Below, one piece after another: positions 56,083 through 64,000 of a stretch of 64,000 nucleotides of DNA. The notes under the pieces were generated by a model. The model did not search any database, was not told the DNA's origin, and saw nothing but the letters and a program-made list of their open reading frames with translations. Position 1 is the first letter of the stretch. Each line of letters begins with the position of its first letter. The DNA comes from Diplonema japonicum. Lineage: Eukaryota; Euglenozoa; Diplonemea; Diplonemida; Diplonemidae. Made by a program: the position numbers and the translations under genes. The stretch lies in the NCBI GenBank assembly GCA_964019335.1, contig OZ025648.1, positions 248,001-312,000 of the forward strand, in the 5' to 3' direction.

Positions 56083-57368
56083 TCACAAACCGGGCATCGT
56101 GGTCTGGTTCTTGCTGTGCTCCAGGAAGATCTCCATCGCTGTCTTGTCGTGCGACCCGAGACAGGCGGTGTTCTTGCAGGAACCATAAGCACAGTTCCCC
56201 ACCTTCATGAGGAGCTTGTAAGCAGTGATGTTTCGATGGTAAACAACCTGTACCGCGTTAAAAAAAAAAAAAAAAAAAAAAAATAACAAACCTGGTAGTA
56301 TAACCGCACCCGCCAGGCAGCAAGCATGTTCGGTTTGACCATATCACGCTTGACATGCATAGTGACCTGTCGGCCTGTCAGCATGCGATTTCGGAGAAAG
56401 CTAGCACCACAATGCGACATGGTGTATTCCATTATGGGTTTGAGTCCGATACCGGGAGTGCACTTCTGCAGTGTGACGTCACTGGCATGGAAGGACTTGA
56501 CCATGTAAGGTGTGATGCATGCGCTGTCGATCTTTCGCAACAATGTTTCGGAAGCTGCTCTGTCGAAGAGATGCCCTGCTCCACCCCAGCCACGCTCTCC
56601 TAAGTACCGGCCTTTTAAAGGACCCCTTACGCGGTCGAGCTCCTTGAGCTTTGCAACCAGCCCGTCAAGGTTCACAAAGGTATCGTCGTCGAGAAGGAGG
56701 AACCACCTCTTGTTGGTGTTGTGCTCCCGATCGGCTTTGATGATGTACTGTAGGCCGTATAAGAACCTGAACTGTGCCTTGATCCATGGGAGGGTGTAGC
56801 CTTTTGCCTCGATTTGTTCCTTGCTAAAAGTCACGCCTTCAGGGAGCTTGTCTTCAACCCACTGGCCTCGTCGGTCACCTGCCAACCCCACATTATCTGT
56901 AAAAAAGTACAAAGATGTGACCGGCACGTGGTACATCCAAGTGCACAGCCCGAGGTCGGCTCGGAAAAACCCGTCCCCACTGCCTGTGGTGACAGCCATG
57001 CTGACGTATTTTTCTACATATGACAGTGTGGTGTTTGGGACGCAGGAAGCATGGTTGCCTGAGTTGTGTAGCCATGGTAGCTTGCAGAACCGGGTGTCGC
57101 CGTTGTCCATCAGGGACTGTCCTTTGGGTACTGTGCACCCTTCCGCGAAGGGTTGATTTTCTATGGAAACCATTGGAAAGTCTTCCATAGATGTCATGGA
57201 GCTTTCTTGTTGGTCGGGTGTCTGTTCTTTTCCGTCCCATTTTGGTGGTGTTGGAGTCGGTATTTTTCGCTGTTGATCCGTTGTGATGGTGTAGTGCACC
57301 CCCCTGATCACCGCCGCAATCGATAGGAGGAGCACACCTGCGGATAGTTGCCGGAGCCAATTGGACAT
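56083..57368 (-). CDS. Type II membrane Fringe/GT31-like glycosyltransferase (two exons)
   Basis: Exons 57368-56292 and 56247-56083 join over a 44-nt intron (GTTTGT, a long T run, then TACAG) to 413 residues. The anchor is AGVLLLSIAAVIRGV near the N-terminus. The catalytic region shows LYFFTDN, WIKAQFRFLYGLQYIIK, RWFLLLDDDTFVNLDGLVAK with the metal-binding DDD, GRYLGERGWGGAGHLFDRAA and the TPGIGLKPIMEY segment. After the intron, the tail has VGNCAYGSC and NTACLGSH Cys pairs. It has the classic DDD that its GT31 neighbour at 49563-51522 lacks. Substrate unknown; Golgi location inferred. Confidence 0.85.
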
Positions 57369-57459
57369 TTTTTTTTTCCCTTCTTCTTCTTCTTATATTT
57401 TATGTTTTTTCATGCCCCCTTCTTCCTTTAGTTTTTTTTTTTTGTATTTTTTTTTATTT

Positions 57460-58061
57460 CACTCTTCAGAAATTACTTCACGCACTGGGGGGCCCATTAC
57501 TTCACGCTAAATCTCATTACTTCACGCTAAATCTCATTACTTCACGGTGAAATAATGGCCTGTTTTCCGTGAAGTAATAGGGGGTTTCCGTTAAATAATA
57601 TGCCTCGGTAGGCCAATTTTTGCCTCGGTTCGGTTCCCAGTGGGGCTACTTTTTCCTCTCAGTTTGCTATTTCCCCCCAGGTTCAGCTCAATTGGCCAAC
57701 TTTTGCCTCGGCTCAGTTCCAAGTTGGACTACTTTTTCCTCCCAATTTGCCCACTTTTGGCTAGGCCTTGTTCCCAGTTTCTGTGGGTAACTCTTCTGTG
57801 GGTAAGGGTAACTTAGTCAGCTTACCCAAGCACCCCAAAAGACTTCAAAATACCGAAGCAGCAGAAAAAAAGGAGCCAGCGGCCGCGCTAGGTATGGGAA
57901 GGCCTGATTAGAGATGGTGACAGTGGCAATGCCAGCGACAGCGGCAGCTCTTAGTCAACAAAAGGAAGAAAAACAACTTGTATTGTAACCTTTGTAACCC
58001 CTCTCTTGTTGTACCCCTTGTCACCCTGTTGTGCCCCTCGTGGTGAAGTAATTTCAGAGTG
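57460..58061. mobile_element. Non-coding element with terminal inverted repeats and ATTACTTCACG motif copies
   Basis: The left end at 57460 (CACTCT, TCA, GAAATTACTTCAC) is the inverse of the right end GTGAAGTAATTTCAGAGTG at 58043-58061, apart from a 3-base insertion. ATTACTTCACG occurs four times in direct orientation at 57472, 57496, 57516 and 57536, the last three 20 bases apart, and inverted at 57568. Inside, an 83-bp unit is imperfectly duplicated (57611-57693 and 57694-57776). No protein is encoded. This looks like a MITE-like transposon or a motif array, and it lies in an intergenic region. Confidence 0.55.
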
Positions 58062-58083
58062 TCGTGAAATAAAACCACTTACC

Positions 58084-58208
58084 TACCGCCAAGTAATGCT
58101 TTACCGACCTCTCGGTTCCGCATTTTACCATCTCGGGCCCTGCGGGCCCTCGACGGTAAAATGCGGAACCTCGAGGTAACGGCAAAGTCATTACTTGTTG
58201 GCAGTAAA
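58084..58208. repeat. Long imperfect palindrome with 16-bp perfect core arms
   Basis: GGTTCCGCATTTTACC at 58114-58129 pairs perfectly with 58155-58170. The 25-base loop has GGGCCC twice. The outer arms (58084-58113 and 58171-58208) pair with a few bulges and include AAGTAATG on one side and CATTACTT on the other, echoing the motif of the adjacent element. Total arm length is about 50 bases. It could be the end of the same or a related mobile element, or form a cruciform or a structured RNA. Confidence 0.7.
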
Positions 58209-58214
58209 TAGCTA

Positions 58215-58326
58215 TTTTTTCACTTCTTATTTCTCTTCACCCGAATGAAGGTAGAATAACAATGTTAAAAAAAAAAAAGAAAAAAAAGAAGAAGAAAAAA
58301 AAAACGAGAAGACCTGGGGGAGGAGT

Positions 58327-58360
<34 letters not shown>

Positions 58361-59087
58361 GTCCCAAGTTAAATCTGGGAGGTTTTTTTTTTCTTTTTTC
58401 TTCTTCTTACCCACTTTTTTTTCTCATCCTTTTCTCCCCTCAGTGCGCAAAAAAAAAAAAAAAAAAAAAGAAGAAAAAGGGTCACTTGCATCTCTCCCCC
58501 AAAGTAAGCGTTTTTTTTTTTTGAAAAAAAACTGGACTCAAGGCTTGCATTTCTATGCTCACCTAGTCGTGTGGCAAAACCCCCCCCCCAAAAAAAGCCT
58601 TTTTTCGACATCAATGTCTCGCCGACCTGAATCTCTGTCGTCTTGGAAAGAAAGGGAGAACAACGGGAAAATAATATGGTAAGACTTTTTTTTTTTTTTT
58701 TTTTTTTCGCTCGAGCAAAAAGGAGGGAAAAACCCTGCAGAAAAAAAAATCCTTTACTCGGCACAAAGAGTACAGGTTTTATCAAAATCATTTTCAACCA
58801 TATTGCTTTTTTTGAGAAGAAAAATGAAAAAAAAATCGATGTCACATGCAAACAAACTCCGCGCGAGACCCCACAGTCTCCGCATTAGCACTGGAAAAAG
58901 AAAAAGAAAAAAAAAAGGGAGGGAGGAAACAAAGAAAGATACAGCACTCTTTCAACGGCGCTGGAAGGTTTCGCTCCCCCCCCCTATTTTTCTCCCCTTC
59001 TCTGGAGCAGGGGGGGGGGTTATTTTTTGAATTTTGAAGAATGGTAAAAGGGGACGTTAAGCAAAAGGGGTAAAAGAACGAACAGGG

Positions 59088-59133
<46 letters not shown>

Positions 59134-59281
59134 AGTACAAACAGCCGCCTATGCCTACTAATTTACCCTCTCCAACGGTGATGCCAGCACCTCCACATTG
59201 TTAAGCGTAAATAACAGGGTATCGCGTGGTGTTGTGTAATTCCCCCCATTTCTTTTTTTTTTTTTTTTAAATTTTTTAAAC
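58215..59281. other. Intergenic spacer, homopolymers
   Basis: About 1.07 kb of A and T runs, including T34 near 58331-58360 and about 44 A at 59088-59131, with C and G runs near 58580, 58976 and 59010. No gene, RNA or repeat family is visible. It includes the 3' flank of GPDH, whose frame would remain open to 59163 if the last intron were retained. Confidence 0.55.
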
Positions 59282-60392
59282 CTACAACTTCGCCTTCTTT
59301 GTCGCGAATTCGAAAGTTTCCGACTCCGAACGAAGAGGACGGGCCTATAAAAAAAAGATTTTTTTTTTCCCCCCAATTTTTCCATACCTGAAGTGTGGCC
59401 AGCGCTTCGACGACAGGCTTACCCTTGTGAATAACCTTGTACACCTCTCTGCAGATGGGCATGTCAACGTCCAGCTTCTCCGCCAGCTTGAAAACAGAAG
59501 CACTTGTGTTGATCCCCTCAGCAACCGATTTGTTTCCGGAAAGCACCTGCTGAATAGTCTCCCCCTTCGCAAGCCTGTACCCTACTGTGTAGTTGCGCGA
59601 CATCGTCGACGAACAGGTGAGGACGAGATCCCCCACACCGGCAAGGCCCATGAGGGTGCTGGCGTTACCACCCTTTTTGACGATGAGCCTGGTCATCTCG
59701 GCAAGGCCACGGGAGATAAGAGCAGCACGGCCGTTTGATCCAAACGCGAATCCATCAGTAGCACCTGCTGCAATTGCAATAACGTTCTTCAAAGCCCCGC
59801 AGAGCTCAGCTCCGATAACATCGTTACCCGTGTACACCCTGAACGATTTATCGCTGAGGATGGATTGCGCGATAGCTGCAGTGCTTTCTTCCTCAGCGGC
59901 GAGGGTTACATTGGTGGGGTTGCCAGCAGCGACTTCTTTTGCAAAGGATGGGCCAGACAGTGCACCGAGGTGCTTGTGATACTTTCCTGGCATTTCTTCC
60001 ATTAGAATTTCATAAGGAGTGTCGAGCGTTTTCATTTCAATCCCCTTGGAGCAACAGATTAGAGGGACACCGACGGGGAGGAAGGCGTGATTGTTTTGGA
60101 GCCATTTTCTTATGAACGGTGTGGGGATGACTAATAGGACGATTTCGGTGTTTTTGATGCTGTCACGAACTGAGCCTGTTGCGAGGATGTTGTCTGACAG
60201 CTTCACCCCAGGGAGGAAGGTTTTGTTTTCGCGGTGGTCGTTGATGTTGTGCCTTGTATCGTCCTCAAGGACCCACATGTTTACCTTCGTCCCTTTGCTT
60301 GCAAGATGCTGGGCCAACGCTGTTCCAAATGCACCCCCTCCCAACACCGTGGCATTCGACGCCACCTTTGCTTGTCTTGTGATACTGGTCAT
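59282..60392 (-). CDS. NAD-dependent glycerol-3-phosphate dehydrogenase with PTS1 (two exons)
   Basis: Exons 60392-59388 and 59344-59282, with a 43-nt intron (GTATGG...TTATAG), give 355 residues. The enzyme interconverts dihydroxyacetone phosphate and glycerol-3-phosphate using NADH. Visible are the Rossmann loop VLGGGAFGTALAQHLASKG, the TPFIRKWLQNN region, CSKGIEMKTLDTPYEIL, LSGPSFAKEVAAG with the catalytic-region Lys, GALKNVIAIAAGATDGF, and NGRAALISRGLAEM with the phosphate-binding Arg. The spliced C-terminus is TKKAKL; A-K-L is a canonical PTS1, placing it in peroxisomes/glycosomes, as in kinetoplastids. The ATG is preceded directly by an A tract of about 20. Confidence 0.93.
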
Positions 60393-61719
60393 TTTTTTTT
60401 TTTTTTTTTTGCCCTTTGTTTTTTTTTTTTTTTTTTCCCTCCGAAGGACGTTTATTTTCTTGATAAAAGAAAAAAAAAATGGGGAGAGAGAGAGAAAGAG
60501 TAAAAAAAAAAAAAAAAAGAGCAACGAGGTACTTGTTTTTTTTTTTTTTTTTTCTTTCCCCCTCTGTTGTTGCTCTTTTTAAACTTTTTTTTTAAATTTT
60601 TTTTTCCTTTCTCTTGCGTTAAAGAAAAAAAGGAAAAGAAAAAGAAAAAGAAAAGAAAACTGTGCTGTCGGTCTTCAGCTGCATGGTTTTAACAAAAAAA
60701 AGTACCCCCCTATAACGTTAACGGGGTTTTTATTCCCCTTCTTTTTTTAATTCTCTTTTTTTATTTTTTTTAGGGGGGTGGTTAAAATAAAAATTATTCT
60801 AAAAAAGAAAAATGGGGGAGGGAGAGAGAGGGAAAACCGGCAAGGAAAAAAGCTTATTTCAAGGGAAAAAAAAGGGGGGGGGTGGTGGGGGAGGTAGAGG
60901 TGAATAGACTAAAAATTGAACATTACCTATCCCCCCCCCCCACCTCCTCTTTTTCCCTCCTGAACGAGGAACGAGGGAAAAAAAGGAATTACAAAAAAAA
61001 AAAGGTGAAATAAGTGGAGCATTTTGACAAGGTAAAACTTTTTTTTAAAAAAAATAAACATTCTAGGGGGAAGGGGAAGAAAAAGAAGTAGGGGAGAAAA
61101 TTTTGAAAATAAATGACACAAAAAACTTTTTTTTATATGTCATCAATCTCCCATCCCCATCATCCCATCATCAAAAAACTTTTAAAAACTTTAATAAAAC
61201 GAGTAAAGGGGAAGGGGGGGGGGGGGGGATACAGTGTGTTTGTGAGTCTGTGAGTAAGTAAATATTGCTGCGGGAAAAAAAGAGGGCTTAGGTTCTATTT
61301 TTTTTTTTTTTCCTTTAAAGGTGTGCAACCGATAAAGTTTAGTATGGCAGCGAACATAGTGGGCGATAAACTGGGAGAGACGTTTGCTGTTTAACGAAAA
61401 TAGCCTTAGAAATATTTTTAAAAAAAAAAAGGAATTTTGGCCTGGAATGTTTAAAACCTGTAAACGCTTCCTTTTGTCTAGACAAGTCAAAAACTCGTTC
61501 TTTGAAGAAAAAAAAATGTTTGTAAAGTCAGTATGGTAGAGTTGGTGTAGACAACGAACCCCCACAAAAAAGGGAAAAAAAAAAATCTAATGTGGAAAAA
61601 AAAAAAAAAAAAAAATGTATGTGAAGAAAAAAAAGAAGAAAAAAAACATTTACAAGCAGAGAGAACGGGAATAATAATAATAATAAAAAGAAAAAGAATT
61701 CTAAAAAAAAAAAAGTTTA
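60393..61719. other. Intergenic spacer, 1.3 kb, homopolymers
   Basis: A, T and G runs throughout, including A/T-rich blocks at 60393-60660 and a G run near 61216-61228, with an ATA/AAT repeat near 61671-61686. Minus-strand frames here are short and low-complexity. No RNA gene or repeat family is seen. Confidence 0.55.
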
Positions 61720-62955
61720 TCACTGCTGCCTCCCGCGGTGTCCGGGCCTCTGTTCATTTGCAAGGGAGATGTCTTCAAAGCATAACGGGTCCTTAGAGAC
61801 AGGGGCCTGCTGGTTGCAGCAAACCTTCCCATACACACCAGAATCGATAACAGCAGGTGTGATGATGCCATTCCCGAAAGTAACTGAAGCTGCATTCTTA
61901 ACAGCTGCCATGGCAGCACCCACTACATGCGCTGGGGGTGTGCTGGAAGAGTACGACGGCTTAGCCTGAAGCCTCATCTCGAGTGTATGAATAGACCTCA
62001 ATAGGGCCAGGCCCTTTGACGACCACCCCATGTGCCCAGGCATCATCTCGTTATACATATTCAAGTTAACAGGAGGGTTCAGCACCCCACACACATGAAC
62101 CAGCACATCAATGTCCTCAGCGGTAACCATAGTTTCTGTTTGTTCATGCTTCTGTTTGAGCCCCACCACAGCACGGCCTGCCATGACTGCGGATGTGAAC
62201 TTTGCGTAGCCGTAGATTTTACCCGATGCCTGCGAAGGTGCGATCCATATCGCCTGCAGCCCAAGAGGGTCGGGCTTCCCGTCCTCGCTCACAGAGAAGT
62301 TCTCGAAGATCTGCACCAAGTGGTGGCAAACACAATGCGCTGCCGTAATCTGCCCTTGGAAGTACACCCTGCTCCCAAACGGGTAGTTGTTGTGAAGAAG
62401 CGGCTCGCTAGTCGGCGACCTGTCTGCGTAGTTCTCCCTGAAGTATCTGGGAAGCTCAGGCCCGTAGCGTGACTGCAGCAAGGCATTGTTAGACCACAGC
62501 TTGTTGCGCCACGAGATGCGAAGGTTTGAACCACGTGGTGCGGCGTACTGCAGCATTGTGGTATGGTCCAGGCAGTTCTCCGATTCACGGGGGAGTTCCG
62601 CAGCAACAGGTACAAAAAGCTGGCGATTAAGGTATGCCTGTTGTTGCTGCTGATGTTGCTGCTGGATGTAAGCGTTGACCTGGTGTTGGAATAGTGCCTG
62701 CGGGGCAATCTCGCACAGTTCCTGCTGATCCTCGTCTTCCTCGTCGTCGATGCCGTCCATGAGGGGCGGCAGGAAGCCCTCGGGCGTCCTTTCGCTACCA
62801 CCGGTCCACACTGCCGTGCACTTCTTTGTGCTGCTCCTAGGGGGCGTGAAGACCTCGCAGGCCCTCCTTACAAGGTCCATGTCCACATACCCGTGGTACC
62901 CGTCGTTGAACTTGCACGGCGTGAGAGGAAGCGTCACCTGGGGAAGCAGTGCCAT
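61720..62955 (-). CDS. Unrecognised protein with Gln-rich segment and possible RRM-like domain
   Basis: 411 residues, single exon. It starts MALLPQVTLPLTPCKFNDGY. An acidic patch (DGIDDEEDEDQQELC) and a Gln run (near 98-106) follow. The middle region has LRISWRNKLWSNNALLQ. Residues about 190-280 are folded: RVYFQGQITAAHCVCHHLVQ, LQAIWIAPSQASGKIYGYAK and SAVMAGRAVVGLKQ; the IYGYAKFxxAxxAxxAV pattern is RNP1-like, so RNA binding is possible. The C-terminus is Gly/Ala-rich, ending GHRGRQQ. No firm family. Confidence 0.6.
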   Translation of the reverse strand: MALLPQVTLPLTPCKFNDGYHGYVDMDLVRRACEVFTPPRSSTKKCTAVWTGGSERTPEGFLPPLMDGIDDEEDEDQQELCEIAPQALFQHQVNAYIQQQHQQQQQAYLNRQLFVPVAAELPRESENCLDHTTMLQYAAPRGSNLRISWRNKLWSNNALLQSRYGPELPRYFRENYADRSPTSEPLLHNNYPFGSRVYFQGQITAAHCVCHHLVQIFENFSVSEDGKPDPLGLQAIWIAPSQASGKIYGYAKFTSAVMAGRAVVGLKQKHEQTETMVTAEDIDVLVHVCGVLNPPVNLNMYNEMMPGHMGWSSKGLALLRSIHTLEMRLQAKPSYSSSTPPAHVVGAAMAAVKNAASVTFGNGIITPAVIDSGVYGKVCCNQQAPVSKDPLCFEDISLANEQRPGHRGRQQ

Positions 62956-63094
62956 TTTTGCTTTTGTGGATTTCTTTTTTTTTTTTTTTTTGTTCTTCGC
63001 TCTCCTTTTTTTTTTTTTTTTTTTGCTCGGAACAGAAAAAAAAAGGAAATAAATCTTCGAAAAAAAAACCCCCCACCCGACCTGTTCACCCCGT

Positions 63095-63768
63095 TCACCT
63101 CAAGGAAGCTTGGAAAATCTGCAACACCAACGCAAAAAATAACCCGAAAAGTACGGGCGAGTACGTCCACAGCGGGCTTTCGTCCTTTTTTTTAAAAAAA
63201 GGAATATTTTTATATTTTTTTTTATTTAAAAAGTGCATACTGCGATAACTTTTGCGCCGACCCAGGATGTTTCTTGAACCCCGCACGTCAGATGCATAGC
63301 GAAGTGGGTAGGGGTGACGGTGAAAACATGTTTGGAAAGCTTGCTTTTCTTACACGAGGCAAGCCCGCCAACAGAAGTGAGTGCTTCTTGACCAGCAGAC
63401 GGTGCGAGAGAGTAGGAAAAGTGAAACACTGTGCCATGCCCTGTTGTGCCTGCGTCCTCATCTTCATCGAAGTCATCAGGGTCTTGTTCTACTGCCTCCG
63501 TTTCATCTAGGTAAAAAGACACCGTCTTGTGCATGGTTAAAATTTCTAAGGTGTCACCCTCCTCGTTGCCTGTTACCTTCCCCCATACTGCGTCCGCGCC
63601 ACGGGTAAAACTGATTTTATTGGTGTGCGTAGAGCTGGGCTGAAACATGGTGACGATCCAGTCACCAATCAACATCTCTCCCATATCGCTCCCAAGACCC
63701 TCTTCCGAATTTGTGGCATGACCGCTGGTAATTATTAGCAATGTAATAATCAGAGAACTACGATTCAT
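63095..63768 (-). CDS. Type I membrane protein, ER-targeted, unknown function (two exons)
   Basis: Exons 63768-63241 and 63184-63095, with a 56-nt intron (GTATGC...AAAAAG), give 205 residues. The start MNRSSLIITLLIITSGHA is a signal peptide. The lumenal part (about 20-175) has beta-strand character (LIGDWIVTMFQP, TLEILTMHKTVSFYL, HGTVFHFSYSLAP), an acidic loop and two Cys near the end. The second exon supplies the only membrane anchor, YSPVLFGLFFALVLQIFQA, so splicing decides membrane attachment. The overall plan resembles small ER membrane complex subunits, but I cannot assign it. Confidence 0.65.
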
Positions 63769-63832
63769 GTTTTTTTTTCTCCCCCCTTTTATGGTGTGCG
63801 GCGTTCAAGGGAATTAAAAAAATTTTTTTTAT

Positions 63833-64000
63833 TTAACCCTTAAACGCCCAACTGCTTCTGTAGAAGCAGTTAATAGGTGTGATTGTTCTGTGGTCATCTA
63901 GACCAAAGCCTCGGATCGGTTTTCATAAAAAAAAGTTGTCTCGATTTTAGTGGTGCCATGCAGTATGTGACACAGCGGCCACCCTTGTGAAACTTCGCCC
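63833..64000. mobile_element. Possible end of a second piggyBac-like element (runs off the right edge)
   Basis: TTAA at 63833-63836 is followed by CCCTTAAACGCCC, which is like the CCC(T/A)... termini of piggyBac-family elements. A 10-bp-arm palindrome (AACTGCTTCT, 2-base loop, AGAAGCAGTT) follows within 25 bases, and a second short one (GGTC...GACC) after that; subterminal palindromes are common in this family. The other end and any transposase lie outside the window. The terminal sequence differs from that of the element at 30531-32069, so it would be a different subfamily. Confidence 0.4.

Noticed and set aside
57780-57830. Telomere-like GGGTAA repeats
   Set aside because: Only two or three irregular copies occur, inside the 57460-58061 element, with no array.
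1-64000. Intron lengths biased to multiples of three
   Set aside because: Eight of the 24 introns are multiples of three, which is the chance expectation.
1-64000. tRNA, rRNA, CRISPR arrays, bacterial operons, prophage
   Set aside because: I looked on both strands and found no cloverleaf with a GGTTCRA-type T arm, no rRNA core sequence, no regular short repeats with spacers and no ribosome-binding-site organisation.

Overview
The window reads as nuclear DNA of a diplonemid or close euglenozoan relative. Four things point there. (1) Every convincing gene, about 35 in 64 kb, lies on the minus strand, as expected of polycistronic units. (2) At 20407-20440 (plus strand) there is a sequence nearly identical to the diplonemid spliced-leader exon as I remember it. 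(3) NAD-dependent glycerol-3-phosphate dehydrogenase, once its last intron is removed, ends in the peroxisome/glycosome signal AKL. (4) Several products are of kinds common in Euglenozoa, such as a protein with paired FYxKYxPxK...KYGPEP repeats, a PHO80-type cyclin and a PPR protein. Bacterial features (operons with RBS, CRISPR, prophage) are absent.

Genes are interrupted by very small GT-AG introns. I resolved 24; all but one are 32-65 nt, 19 begin GTATG, and most carry long A tracts. Joining exons at these sites gives whole-codon reading frames in every case, which supports the models. Intergenic DNA is short and dominated by A/T, C/G and purine homopolymers.

Layout, left to right (transcription runs right to left): partial acidic protein; ankyrin protein; UDG-fold protein; C2/zinc-ribbon protein; ArfGAP-TLDc fusion; RS-rich protein; KYGPEP-repeat protein; TYW3; nicotinamide riboside kinase-like enzyme; secreted M14 carboxypeptidase; OGFOD1 prolyl hydroxylase; coiled-coil/PDZ protein; plasma-membrane Ca2+-ATPase, whose second intron carries an antisense insertion headed by the SL-like sequence; triple-PDZ acylated protein; 3-hydroxyacyl-CoA dehydrogenase; coiled-coil protein; a ZnF-UBP/ADP-ribosylglycohydrolase fusion; a dead piggyBac element; NAA20; an unknown membrane protein; PIG-F; a basic protein; a C2/CaaX protein; an 80-residue Cys-rich protein; a GOST-family seven-TM protein; PPR protein; DDX11-type helicase; cyclin; CacyBP; DNA ligase IV; a block of secretory-pathway genes (GT31 enzyme with ShK domain, PDI, GT4 enzyme, second GT31 enzyme); a palindrome-rich DNA element; glycosomal GPDH; an unknown protein; a type I membrane protein; and the start of a second piggyBac-like element.

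The genes do not form one pathway. The only functional grouping is 49563-57368, where three glycosyltransferases and a disulfide isomerase of the secretory route are adjacent. The most unusual items are the ZnF-UBP-ARH fusion, the SL-tagged insertion inside the Ca2+-ATPase intron, the GPDH terminal intron that decides glycosomal targeting, the ArfGAP-TLDc fusion, and the palindromic element at 57460-58208.
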